NCBI GenBank assembly: GCA_022836615.1
Contig: MU405358.1
Location: 1 to 64,000, forward strand
Origin: Annulohypoxylon bovei var. microspora
Lineage: Eukaryota > Ascomycota > Sordariomycetes > Xylariales > Hypoxylaceae
Direction of reading: 5' to 3'
Length of the DNA: 64,000 nt
Positions 52,119 through 63,951 of the stretch are shown one piece after another. Under the pieces are notes generated by a model. That model did no database searches. It worked only from the letters and a program-made list of their open reading frames with translations, and had not been told where the DNA came from. Made by a program: the position numbers and the translations under genes. How positions within the stretch are numbered: position 1 is the stretch's first letter; each line of letters begins with the position of its first letter.

Positions 52119-55100
52119 TTAGGAAGTAGTAGTATCTTCGACCGGCGGACATGTGCAGAAGAGGTTGAGGTCGCCGTAGGCTTGATACCTTGGTTAGCAA
52201 ATTCATTCGCAATAAAAACGTAGCACATTTAAGACTTACTGTCATCTATCCTCGTGACAGTCGGCCAGAACTTCTTCTCCTTGAGCCACGGCAGCGGGTA
52301 AGCGGCCTTCTCACGCGAGTAAACTCTCTCCCACTTGCCGCCCTCACCACCATCGCCCGCGATTAGATCTTGCATCGTGTGCGGCGACATCTTGAGGACA
52401 TTGCCCTCACGTGGGACCTTGCCTTCTTCAATCTCGCGGATCTCCCCGCGGATGCTGATTAGCGCATCGATAAAGCGGTCGAGTTCCTCCTTGCTCTCGC
52501 TCTCAGTCGGTTCGATCATCAGCGTGTTAGCGACGGGCCAGCTCATTGTTGGTGCGTGAAATCCGTAGTCTTGCAGGCGCTTAGCAATGTCGATGGCCTC
52601 AACGCCGGCGCTCTTGCTGAAAGGTCGCGCGTCAAGGATAAACTCATGCGCGCAACGACCGTTCTCATTCACGTACAGAATCTGATAGTGAGGCTTGAGA
52701 CGGGAGAGGATGTAGTTAGCATTGAGAAGCGTAATCTCAGTGGCACGAGTGAGACCCTCAGACCCTATAAGTAAGGTTAGCTAATCCACTAAATTGTTGA
52801 AATAGTGATGAAAGAATTAGAAAAAGAAGAGGCAGTTGAAATGCTTACCCATTAGACTGTTATATGCCCAGCTGATGAGGTTGATGCTGGCACTACCATG
52901 TTTTGCGCTGCTCACTGCGTAACCACCGGGCGTCGTCTCATCCGCTGGATCACGGGGTAAGAAGGTCGAAAGATGCTTCTTCACACAAATGGGTCCTACA
53001 CCGGGTCCACCCCCACCGTGGGGGATGCAGAAAGTCTTGTGAAGATTGAGATGACATACATCAGCGCCGATCTCTCCGGGGGAGCAGAGTCCGATCTGCG
53101 CGTTCATGTTTGCACCATCCATGTAGACCAATCCGCCGTGTTCATGAACAAGCCGACATGCCTTCTTGATCCCAGGCTCGAACACACCAAACGTGCTAGG
53201 GTAAGTAACCATGATAGCACCGAGCTCGTCTTGGTGTTTCTTACATTTTTCCTCGAGATCTACTAAGTCGAGGTTACCCGTAGCCGTATCACACTTGATC
53301 GGCACTACTCGCATGCCAGCCATGGCGGCAGAGGCAGGGTTCGTGCCGTGGGCAGAGACGGGTATGAGACAGATATCCCGTTTCTTTCCACCGTCTTCAC
53401 GTTCTTTATGGTAGTCCCTAATAGCTCGCAGGCCAGCAAATTCGCCTTGGGCTCCCGAGTTGGGTTGGAGAGAGACAGAGTACATTCCGGTTATCCTAAC
53501 CAACTGTATCTTGAACTGCTCTAGGATGCTAATATAGGCTGAAAAATGCCGGGTTGGGGCATGCGGGTGTATCCGAGAAAATTCAGGTAGAGTGATAAGT
53601 GACATTTCCGTGGTTCCATTGAGCTTCATGGTGCATGAGCCAAGTGGAATCATGGAGTGAACAAGAGATAGATCTTTAGACTGCAAGTGGTAGATATATC
53701 GAAGCAATTCTGTCTCGGAATGGTGTGTGTTGAAGACAGGATGTGTCAGGAAGCTAGAAGTTCGTCGAAGGGCCTCGGGAATGTTCAACGAAGCGGTCTG
53801 CGTACGGAGTATCTGAAGAATGGTGGGCATCCCATCTCTGGGTGCTTTTTTATCGCCGAGGGTTCGTTCAAATATTGCATAGATATTGGCTAAGTCACTT
53901 AAAGATGTTGTTTCGTCGACCGAAATACCAATCTGCCTTTCGCCGATCTTGCGAAAATACACCCCTCGGTGATCTGCGAGCGTTTGTAGGCGAACCTGAT
54001 TGTCGTTAGATCCTACGTCGACAATGACTGTGTCGAAAAGAACCCTGCCATCACTAGACTTGCTCTTCTGAGTTGTGCAGTTATTCCTTTCGACAATAGC
54101 TTGAATAACTCTTGCTCCACGGATGACTCGTTCAGCAATTGCTTTGAGTCCTTCAGGGCCGTGGTAAATTGCATATAGAGCGCTCATATTGGCTAACAAC
54201 GCCTGCGATGTACACACATTGCTAGTTGCTTTCTCTCTTCGAATGTGTTGTTCTCGAGTCTGCAGAGCTAGTCGGTATGCCTTATCACCAAGTCGATCCT
54301 TAGAAAGTCCGACCAGTCGTCCAGGCATTTTTCTCTTGTGTTTATCCTGAACGGCAAAGAATGCAGCATGTGGACCTCCGAATCCCATCGGCACACCAAA
54401 TCTTTGGGCACTTCCAAACGAAATGTCTGCTCCCCACTCCCCAGGGGGTTTGAGCATAGTCAAAGCTAGGAGATCCGTAGCAACGCTGAGAAGAGCACCC
54501 TGTTTATGCACTAGTTCGACTAGGGGTTCGAAATTATCAACATGGCCATAAGTGTCGGGATATTGAACCATGACGCCAACCAAGTCATCACCAAGGTTCT
54601 CAATTTCGGCATGGGAGTCATCCTTTGATAGATCCAATTCCAGGATCCTAATACCAAAGCCATCAGCACGCCCACGCAGGACCGAGATAGTTTGCGGGTG
54701 AAGAGAGGTGGAGACGATAAAGGTCTTCCCTTCTCTCTTGGCCCTCGAGGTCGATAGTGCATTCATAGAGAGGGTCATAGCTTCGGCGGCGGCCGTTCCT
54801 TCGTCTAGGAGACTAGCATTGGCTATAGGAAGTGCTGTAAGGTCTGTGACCATGGTCTGAAAGTTGAGCAAAGATTCTAAACGACCCTGGCTGATTTCCG
54901 GCTGGTAGGGAGTGTAACTTGTGTACCAAGCCGGGTTTTCCAAAACATTCCGCTGGATGACGGCCGGAGTATGAGTTCCATAGTATCCTTGACCGAGGAA
55001 GCTCTTCATTATGCGGATAGGGGCCCGGTACTTATCAACCACCTCCTTCAGACGCGATTCGCTTAGTGCGCCCATCCGGATACGTCTATCAGGCCATAAC

Positions 55101-55429
55101 AATATATCAGGTGGAATGACTTGTTTAACGAATTCATCTATACTTGCAGCAGGAGGAGATAAGGCCTTGAGCATTTCGACTATATCGGCTTCATCGGGGC
55201 CGATATGGCGACGGGGGAAAGTGTCCAATTCAGCATAATTCGTCCACTTTGCTTCGTCAATGGTCGCGAATGACCTTCGCTGTGTAGCTGCGGCTACGGC
55301 CTTATACGTACAGCGATTACATACCCACGGGGCCAGAGGATGTAGCCGAGAGCTTAAGGAAGATGAAGCTCGTAACCGGGCTGCTGATTGGCCTAGATGG
55401 CGAGACACGGCCCTTGAGAAGTGAGCCAT
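52119..55429 (-). CDS. GCV2: Glycine dehydrogenase (decarboxylating), glycine cleavage P protein
   Basis: Mitochondrial PLP enzyme that decarboxylates glycine and passes the aminomethyl group to the lipoyl H protein. Spliced model: exons 55429-52849, 52764-52240 and 52180-52119; introns of 84 and 59 nt with GTAAGC/GTAAGT donors, CTAAC branch sites and AG acceptors. Product is 1055 residues, the usual size. The ATG at 55429 was preferred to one 25 codons upstream because it begins a basic mitochondrial presequence (MAHFSRAVSRHLG). FPRRHIGP at residues 71-78 opens the conserved enzyme. The PLP lysine is in NLHKTFCIPHGGGGPG (Lys ~798). The conserved HEFILDARPF and GFHAPTMSWPV blocks are in exon 2, and YGDLNLFCTCPPVE ends the protein. 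Divergent from TOM5. Identification is secure. Confidence 0.95.
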
Positions 55430-56400
55430 TGTTAATATGGAAATCTCGCCTCTCGATTCACAACCACGGCAGAAACAAGAAGCAAGGGAGCTTAAAGGTA
55501 GCAACTGGAGGTTAAGTTCATGCAGTCATGCTGCTTGGGTAGTTGTTATGTGACCTAGAGTTCTGAATAAGCCAATTGGATTGCGGATTGGGAGTTGGAA
55601 ACTAGGAAACAATAAGAAAAAAAACCCTTACCAGGTTTTCCGGGTTCGCAAACTACTACTCGAAGAAGATGGTGGATGAAAATAAGAGGCAGGATTGTTC
55701 AGGTATCTTCATTTACATTATGTTGGATGTATTTGATAATTTCCACGCTAGATCGGAAAGGCCGTCATCGGGCTAGGAATTTAGTATCAATTAGTGCAAA
55801 CCTACAAAGATAACGAAACTTTGAAAAGTTGCGGGTCTTTTCGGGAAAGAGGCAGCGCCGATAGCGTTCGGTTCGGACTTTTCTATTTTTTTTTCCAGTT
55901 AGTTAACGGCCGTCCAGACAATCTGTACCAAAGTAGTGGCGAGCTCCACTGAAGCGGTGTGGGTTTAATGGATAGATGGATGGATGATAGAATTTCTGCA
56001 AGTGCTGGGCAAGCGCTTGTTTGGGTCTAGAAATGGCACGACACCTGCTGCATGTTTAGGTAATACAGGTAATACTGCGTAGTACAACCTTTAATACCTA
56101 GGGGACAAACTTACATACTAGGGAGCCGTTCCTGCTTTGTGTTAGCGCCACTCCACAACATACAGGGGATAAGGGATTTTGTAACCTTGTAACCTTTATT
56201 AAGCGGCTCAAAATGGGGGGACGTGCATGTGGAGGAGCTTCTTTCAGCTGCTTGTCAGTCGTCACCAATTAGAAAAAAATTTAGTGACATCGTCGAAATC
56301 AAAATTCATGACTAAATTTATACAACCCAATCCAACGACATTACAACATCATTCGTACAACACCAATAAATACACGGAAAAATACAAAAAATAGAACAAA
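55430..56400. promoter_or_regulatory. Shared divergent region of GCV2 and TOM5
   Basis: About 970 bp separate the two ATGs, transcribed away from each other, so both promoters and 5' UTRs are here. AC-rich and A-rich DNA (56330-56400) precedes the TOM5 start, as is common in fungal leaders. No specific factor site is claimed. Confidence 0.5.
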
Positions 56401-56709
56401 ATGTTTGGAGGATGTAAGTGAACACGGCACCTGACTAAATGTGCCGTTATCTATGACGTCTAACATTAAATCATAGTCGCACCGCCCCAGTTCACCCAAG
56501 AGGAGATCGAGCAGCAGGAGGCTGAAGCCACCGGTACCGTCCAGAACTTCCTTGCCGCAGTCGTTATACTCTACTTCGGTATGTTATATATATTATGCCA
56601 TTATGCCTATATTATATCGCTTCCGGCGTCTCCATCATAAACGCAGGATATTAACAATGCTCTTTATTTAGTCCCTTTCGCAGTCGATGCCGTTTCCAGC
56701 GTATTCTAA
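56401..56709 (+). CDS. TOM5: Mitochondrial import receptor subunit Tom5
   Basis: Small tail-anchored subunit of the TOM complex in the outer mitochondrial membrane, where it helps pass preproteins to Tom40 and stabilises the complex. Exons 56401-56413, 56477-56578 and 56672-56709 splice to 50 residues. Introns are 63 and 93 nt with GTAAGT and GTATGT donors. The product begins MFGGFAPPQFTQEE, has an acidic cytosolic segment, then a single hydrophobic span (residues ~29-42) and ends PFAVDAVSSVF. Size and pattern are typical of fungal Tom5. The 13-nt first exon means that unspliced frame searches miss this gene. Confidence 0.9.
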
Positions 56710-57289
56710 ATCTGCGGGCACATAACCCTTGTACAATAATAGGATGAGGACGGTTCTTAAGATACGACAGACTATAGGGGCCGGTAGGCATACTCGATAC
56801 GATACATACGAATGCCCTTTTTCATATAACCATCATGTCGCCCATCAAAGGGTGGCCGGTTGTAGCATTTAAGGTTGGCGCACGAGACACGCCACATTAC
56901 GGTATTACGACTATAACACAATATATAGACGGGCAAGGGTTTAGTAATTGCCACATACCCTTGGTAATTCAAAGAGCCGATATGGATCTCAACTTTTCAT
57001 GAAGAAACCAGTCTCGTTCAAGCTCGATAAGTTGAGAAGTGCATAAGCAGGTGGTCACAGGGTCGGAGCGTATTCGGAAAAGACAACCTAGTATACCTTC
57101 GTTTTATAGCAGTAGAAGTTCCCTAACGCCGGGCTTTTATGCGGTTTCCTACGGCCAATTCCTACTGGTACAGATCACCCAAACTTCCAAGGTTCCTGTA
57201 GCCGAATGTCCACTCGCATCAATGGACCCCCGTCTCTTTCATATGGTATCAAGACCCTTTCTTCCATGTAACCTGTTCCGGTGACCGTT
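56710..57289. other. Convergent intergenic region
   Basis: Lies between the 3' ends of TOM5 and the nucleoporin gene. It should contain both 3' UTRs. No gene or structured RNA recognised. Confidence 0.5.
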
Positions 57290-58329
57290 CTACTTCTTCG
57301 GGGGAGGGTTTGCCTCGGTCCAGTCGTCGTAGTCCTTCTTAATCTGTTCCAGCGAGACCTTGAGTGACTGTAATTGCTTGTCAAACTTATCCAGGATCTA
57401 AGAGAGCCGAGTTAGTTTCATACGTATGATCATGAGGATGGGTGGGAACCGAGCTTACCTCTCTAGCCTGTGCCTCATTCTCCTCTCCAATGCCTTCCTG
57501 GGCTTCTACGCCACGTTGGTTGACCTCTTGCTTGAGGTTATCCGCTAACCCTCGTAGCATTATCAGGCGACTCCACAACTCTTCCGTTCGCGCGCTAAGG
57601 GCCGGATCTGTCACGCCTCGGTCGAGAGTCTCCAACTTAGTCTTTAACTCATCTTCCTCCTTATCCAGAGAATATCCGCGGTTGCGCAGGACCTGCACCT
57701 TGGTTGCCAGGGCTAGACATCTCTGCCGTAGCATCGCATGCTTCCGTCGAGCATTAAGGGTTCTCACGCTTGTTTGAAGGTCATGTTGCGAGAGAATCGC
57801 GTCTAAGCTAGAGTTGATTGAGTGTAGGGCTTGCCTATAGTGCCCTAGCACCTGCTTCTGCATAACTAGGCGCTCACTAACCGCCTTAAAGCCGGTGGCG
57901 AAGGCGGGCATGTAGCCGGCGCCTGGCTTGTCGTGAACAGCTTGCTCCCATTCTCGGGGATCTTCTGCGGGAGAGGGTTGGTAGAAGGGGACGCGCGCCT
58001 GGTCGACCTTGTTGTAGAAGTAATATTTAAAAACGGTGTTAGGGTTTTCCGGATGCCACTTCGTAAGCATTCCTTCGATCTGCTCCGTAACGGGCTTGTG
58101 GACTACGATTATAGCGATTAGCTTGTTGTCTAAGTGGGAGTTGAAGCGATGTTAGCTATGGTTGACTTACTTAGCGACTCGCGGCCTGGCTCCCAAATCA
58201 AGCTGGAACGCTGTGCTGGCCCTTGGCTTGCATTCATGAACCCAGAACCTTGAGGCTGCTGTTGCTGTTGTTGTTGTTGGAGTTGCGGCTGGCCTAGCAA
58301 GCTTCCACCAAAGGGATTAGACGGTTGTT

Positions 58330-58363
<34 letters not shown>

Positions 58364-58555
58364 TTGCTGCTGGCCAAGCATATTTCCACCCAATAAACTT
58401 CCGCCAAATGCATTGGATTGTTGTTGGTTCTGAGGTTGCTGTTGTTGTTGATTTTGAGGCGGGCCGAAGAGGGAAGATGTGCCAGGAGCCTGGTTTTGAC
58501 CAAGAGTGTTTGTAGGAGTGCCAAAGCCCGAAGGGCGCGGCCCAAAGAGCGACAT
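57290..58555 (-). CDS. NUP57: Nucleoporin Nup57/Nup54, FG nucleoporin of the central channel
   Basis: Component of the Nsp1(Nup62)-Nup57(Nup54)-Nup49(Nup58) channel trimer of the nuclear pore. Exons 58555-58171, 58129-57459 and 57397-57290 give 387 residues. Introns are 41 and 61 nt, with GTAAGT and GTAAGC donors and a CTAAC branch site in the first. Residues 1-~120 are Gly/Phe/Gln-rich with SLFGP, SGFGTP, AFGG and NPFGG repeats and a 16-residue polyglutamine. The rest is the conserved Nup54 helical region: PENPNTVFKYYFYN, then long heptad-like helices up to the C-terminal PPPKK. The ATG at 58555 was chosen because it begins MSLFGPRPSGFGTP; an ATG 36 codons upstream is less likely. Divergent from the complex I subunit gene. 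Confidence 0.9.
58325..58372 (-). repeat. CAG/CAA microsatellite encoding 16 Gln
   Basis: Sixteen consecutive CAG or CAA codons in the FG domain of the nucleoporin. A shorter Gln run lies at about 58258-58284. Tract length probably varies between strains. Confidence 0.9.
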
Positions 58556-59250
58556 AGTTATTGCAGAACTATCGGAAGGCACAGTAGACTGAATGAATGG
58601 CGATGGACTGGAAGGATTCCGACGTAGCTGAGCGAAGGGAATAGGCGTTAAGCCTTGCGACAAACAGCTTCGCGTGGATGGGAATCCGTGTGGGAAGTTG
58701 TGGTGGAGTGAAAGAATGTTTTGGACCTTAGCTCATACTGGTCCAGTGTTTAAAAGATTATTTTCATGTGTGATATGCGGGGCAAATTAATATTTATTAA
58801 GTAAATCAACGTGATTGAAAAAGAGCCCTACAAAACCCGAATGCTTGCGATTGATAAGTTACTAAAAGTCGTGATATTTACTCGCGTTGCCCTAGCATAT
58901 AGAAATTCCATCACGAAAACAAATCCTACCTAGCTTCTGATCTCCAATCAGCTTCAGCCTCAGTAGTGTGGCTGAAAGTTATTTAGCTACATGCCCGTGG
59001 CATCCACTGGGCACCTGCCATGATACCTTAGGTAAGCATCAAGGTAGTAGGTATATACGTACTTGTGGATCCCGGTACTCTATGTAATTCAGCCCCATGT
59101 GGCTAAAGCCAATCAGCATTTCCAATTTGCTAACCACCATGAACCTTTGATGTCACTTTGCCCATCGTTGAACTACACCATTTCCAACGTTCCGAGCTTG
59201 CTCAGACTACGAACCACAAATCGCAGAGTACCTCCTCCAACATCGCAGCC
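58556..59250. promoter_or_regulatory. Shared divergent region of NUP57 and the NDUFA8 gene
   Basis: About 700 bp between two oppositely oriented ATGs. TACCTTAGGTAAG (59024-59036) resembles the palindrome common in non-coding DNA of this window. Specific promoter elements are not assigned. Confidence 0.5.
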
Positions 59251-59976
59251 ATGGCGGCTAGGCAACCAGTGTATGATATATAAACCATCTCTCTAATCAA
59301 CGGAATACCAATTGACCCTGTCGAACTCTTTTTCATGAGTTAATTCCGGTATTTGTGAGTCTGGCTGCTAAATTATGTTTATAGCTTTAACCAGACTGCT
59401 CTCTACGATACCACTCCCCTTCCGGACTCCATCCCCAAGGTCAAAGAGGTCGGTGCCAGCTCTGCGCCTCTTCTCTCAGCTTCGTACTTTATCGGCGCCC
59501 GATGTCTCCCCTACAACGATGACTTCATGCAATGTAAGAACGAGAACCCCGGGAGGGGCGAGTTCGAATGCCTGAAAGAGGGCCGCAAAGTAACCCGATG
59601 CGCCTCCAGCGTGATCAACGATATCAACAAACACTGTCTGGAGGAGTTCCGCACGCACTGGAAGTGCCTCGACGACAACAACCACCAGCTGTGGCAGTGC
59701 CGGAAGCACGAGTGGAAGCTCAACAGTTGCGTATATACCAACCTAGTACGTCTCCGGTTTTCATATCATCGAAAGATCTACTTGTCTAATGCGAATGAAT
59801 AGAAACTAGAAAAGACCATCCCCGGCGCCCCCAAGAACCAGATCCCCGTCCATCTTCGGACAACACAAATCTACGCCCATTACCCCATCCTAAGAGATCG
59901 CGGCCAGAAGCCGTTTGGCAAGGGTATTGACCCGCCTTCGGCACAGGCCGCCCAGGCTGATGCGCCGGCAGCATGA
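59251..59976 (+). CDS. nuo-20.8: NADH:ubiquinone oxidoreductase 20.8-kDa subunit (NDUFA8, CHCH family)
   Basis: Accessory subunit of mitochondrial complex I on the intermembrane-space side. Exons 59251-59270, 59385-59745 and 59803-59976 give 184 residues. Introns are 114 and 57 nt, with GTATGA and GTACGT donors. Four CX9C motifs are visible: CLPYNDDFMQC, CLKEGRKVTRC, CLEEFRTHWKC and CRKHEWKLNSC. These form the twin coiled-coil-helix folds oxidised by Mia40/Erv1. The N-terminal TALYDTTPLPDSIPKV and the GASSAPLLSASYFIGARC block match the Neurospora-type subunit. Loss of the second intron's splice would add a short unrelated tail. The identification is firm; exon 1 (20 nt) rests on frame and the donor. 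Confidence 0.92.
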
Positions 59977-62900
59977 TGGGGCCTTGGTTTTGCTAGAAAT
60001 TAGAGGCGATAAAATAACCTGTGTAAATAAACAGGAAACACGATCAAGTCAACGTGGCATTTACTATCAACTTCGCTGTAGTCGCTAACAGTACCTTTGT
60101 GTCCATGGCTATATTCACTATTGACTAGATACTGAAAAGCAAGCTTACTTAACCATGCTTTTTGCTTAGTCTACCATGTCGAAACCATCAGAGTTATTCA
60201 TAGAATTCTAAGCCATGAGATATCTAGGTATCCAAATGGAGAGCCAAAGCTCTTGAAATTGAGTAACCCCCATAGACCAAGAAGAACTGATCAGGATAGC
60301 CTACTGAAAGGGATCTTGAAAATAAGACGGCCCCTCTAAATTGTAGGGTTATAAGTACCTAATTAGAGTAAAGAGCGAGAATAGTTCGTAGGACCTGTTG
60401 ACTCACTTATCTCTTAGAATGGATGCATCAAAAGACCTCATTTCTCTTTCTGTAGTTCTAAGCTATGATTTAGACTTCTCAAGAGCTTTGCTAGATCTAA
60501 GGGGGTAACTTCGTTTTAAACTCTTAACTCCTGCGGTGGGCAATAGGACTCATCGTGTCTCATGATAAAGTTAGTATCACTTCCTACATCTGCTGCCATT
60601 GTATATACATCGATTTGTAGTTATGAATAAGGATTGAGTTACATAATTTGTAGAAGCTCTTCATGGATTCAAATCCATCATTTCGACGCTGATGAATTAA
60701 TAGAGCATAACTGATAAGCTAATCGCTTATAAGATAGGGTTACTCTGAACGATGTAAATGATATCCCGAATATCCGTCACTAGTGCTTTGGCGGCGCCGA
60801 CGCGCAGAAGCCCATGCCACGAAAAATCGGCAGGTAACCGAGAAAAAGGTCTACCCCGAATAGCACATACGCCAACGCGGTGACAACATAATCGGGTAGG
60901 GCGCCGATTCATGGGATCATAGGGTTTACAGCATGTGCTGTCGTGAACAGTTACATAAACGGCGAAAGAAAGCAAAACCGTTGCTTCCACTACGTCACCT
61001 TCTCAGGTATGCCTCCAACCGATCTACAGGGACGTTGCCACGCGTTTACATGACAATCAACAAAGGGCTTGCGTGGACTCCACGTTCAAATCTCGATGGA
61101 TCTAACTAAAGGCGCGTGGTCCATCTACCTTATCTTTGTGTCTGCGCGTGTCCCTTTCAGAACCGAGAAAAGAAAAAAAGGCCGAAGTTCGATAGGTGCA
61201 ACGGATCCGCCCAGGCATGCGTAATATAAAGCAATCTCTGACAGTGCTCGCTTAGAAACTCCCCGACTGCAGCCAGGAGGCGCACACGACATCCGCGTTC
61301 CAGACGATACGCTTTCTCCCGCACCTTCCCATTAGTGGAGGTGGTCTTCCGCGTTCGTCCGCCCACATGAGGCCTGTGCCGACCGGCTGCTGACCGCCGA
61401 CTGGGCCTATCCGCCCTTCGCACAAGCTAATCTAGTATGCTACCGAGATCTGCAACGGCGAGGACGATGGCTTGGACCTTGGGGCGCGGCGCAACCGCGG
61501 ACGTAATGTGGCCTTCCAGCAGCCACCGATGCGCCTTCGGCGGCACAACGGATCCTTACCTGCCTGCGTGACTTGTGCTTCTGCGGGGTAGGCGACACAG
61601 ATAGCAGCTTCTCCATCGACGCGGTCTTGTAATTTGTTGATCAGCAAGATGTCATGTCAGTCTGAGGCTGGATACTCGCAGTTGGAGGTCTATGAGTACC
61701 TAGGTTGGTACACCTATCTAAGATATGACTAAGCGTACAAGGCGAACACACCCCACGTCATGACATGGAACATCGCAGCGGGATGTGAGATGTGTCTTGG
61801 TTCTGTAACGAAAGCCCCCGGATGATGGTGTATGGTTGCGGCTTCTAGAAGCGCCTAATGGGCCGTAACTTAGACACTCCCGATACTTGGGCGGCCGGTT
61901 AGCATAGGGGAACCGCGCGTTACCTCGTCTATAGCCCCTCTAGTAACCTTGAGAGTAACGTTATATCATCTACCTGCTTACCTAGGTAGGTATGTAATGA
62001 ACTCGTCGATCCTTACACAACCTGCTAGGGCTAGTCGGTTCTTCTATTCCACCTGTCACAATAGAGATGTTAGTTACGTTAGTTGGGAATATGTGACTAC
62101 ATCAACGGCTCGCAGGGTACACAACCTATTAAGTTTATTCTCTATTCCCGCAATTGAGAGATGTGGTCTTGAGTGAAGAGTGGCAAGTCTCCTGCATCGG
62201 CGACTATCCTTTTGAGTACTTAGGCAGGCATAGATAATCTATCCAGGACAATACCGAATAACATTAAAGATATAATGAGTGCTTCTTAGTTTACGGGTAC
62301 CTAGGTAGTATATGAGTGATTGTGGATTATTAAAGTCGTACAGTGTTTATCAAATGAGCCCAACTCATTGGTAGACATTGCAAGGACGCCGTAAGAGTGA
62401 TAGCAAGCATGTTTAGGTAAATATATAGACATATACTTGCTATTCCTACATTGTGATTATATGATCTTTCTTCAAACTGCTCATGACTTGGCGGATTATG
62501 ATAACTAGGAGTATCTCTGATAGATACTAGGTATTGTCTCGGTCCAGGCCTAAAGGGCGGAGAGACACCATGTGCAAGCTTAGAAGGGTTGAGATTACGC
62601 CCCCCTTACAAGTTTAGCTTCATACATATAGATGGCCCCTTTAGAATTGCGTAAGATTCCTGTGTTGCTTGAAGCTAGTATCTAAGATTGAGCCTTACCT
62701 AGGTAAGGCAGCGTCGAGTCTTGACGTCAAAGAAGCCACATTCGTTAGGTGGCGGTGAGTACATCTCTCGTGCGAACACATAGGTAGCTCGTGTGTTCAC
62801 CGAGACAGTGTCACGTTGAAACCCGATACATCTCATCTGGGGGCGGTCTCAGAATCGGGATTTAGGGGTGGCAGCCGCTGTAGTATCAGGGGACAGCCGG

Positions 62901-63951
62901 TCTCTAAGACACTGAGGCGTTATACCGACTTTAGAGGATTGGTCCAACTCTAGGTGGCTGTTCGGCTTCGAAACTTAGCGCTTCCCCTAAAACCTAGCTA
63001 GCGTGCAACAAGAAAATACACTTGACAACCGTACGATATCTAGTCGCTATAACGATCTAAGTGGTGTAGGTACTTTTGAGGTTCTATACTCAACCGATGG
63101 AGAAGATGTCACCTATAGGTAAGCAGAAGGTCAGCAATTTACCTTATATAAACCGGAAATACGGAGGCCAGATGGTTACTACTGTCGTAGATATGCCGGC
63201 GGATAGGTACATATCCGATAGTAGTTGATCATATGCTAAACGAGAACGACGGCCGAGTGCCGGCATAAGAAAGAGGTTTGCACAACTTCTAGGTAGCTGC
63301 ATGCCGCAATAATGATATGGTGAAGTTAGGTCTCAATAATTAGCGAAGCTCCTATAGAGGATCTTGAGATCAATCAGATGGCCAAATCTCCCAACAGCCG
63401 CCAAACATGGCGCCGTAAGAAAATAGAGAACGACGAGGCCTTACTGGCATCGACTGTCACAAGTACTCAGGTACATGAATAGATCTATTACTTGAAATGA
63501 CCACATCTTCCCTTCTTGTTGGTGTGGGACGCAAGATATTAACCTATGATGCTGCTGATTTCGCAAGGACAAGGCCGACAAGTGAATCATATTCTCACCA
63601 GAGCGGTGGGCTGTGATGGCCTGTTGAGCGTAAAGGTAGGTACCTAGTTTCTAACATAAGTTGTGGCCCTTATTGAATTTTCTGACTATAGGACTCGCCT
63701 TGAGCTAGACATAATGATACTCGTGACTTGAACACTATATCACAATCATTCGAGGCTGTATGCAAACTCGATGTTTGATTATATTCACACGATCACAGAT
63801 ATTGTGAAACATAAAGTGACAAAATTTTGTTACACATAAGAATTTCGAAATGATCCCTACCTTAATAATTAATGAAGTTAATATATTTTTGTTTCCCTCA
63901 CATATTGACAGACGGCCTAATTGACGGCAGGGTGCGGCTGGCCTTTATTCA
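59977..63951. other. ~4 kb of balanced, apparently gene-free DNA
   Basis: Open frames are short and overlap on both strands, without domains or splice support. A more GC-rich patch (61250-61650) has open frames on both strands but no recognisable protein; it could be a decayed gene or element. TACCTAGGTA palindromes are frequent from 61697 to 62705. Confidence 0.45.
61697..62705. repeat. Second cluster of TACCTAGGTA palindromes
   Basis: Exact copies at 61979-61988, 62298-62307 and 62696-62705, with a variant at 61697-61706. The 61697 site shares the 15-mer TACCTAGGTTGGTAC with 7746-7760, 54 kb away. Confidence 0.7.

Noticed and set aside
55430..55504. Upstream in-frame ATG of the glycine dehydrogenase gene
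   Set aside because: It would add 25 residues containing several Cys and acidic residues before a typical mitochondrial presequence; the ATG at 55429 fits better.
61157..61647. Two minus-strand frames in a GC-richer patch
   Set aside because: No recognisable domain, no splice-supported join and no clear codon bias. A decayed gene is possible but unsupported.
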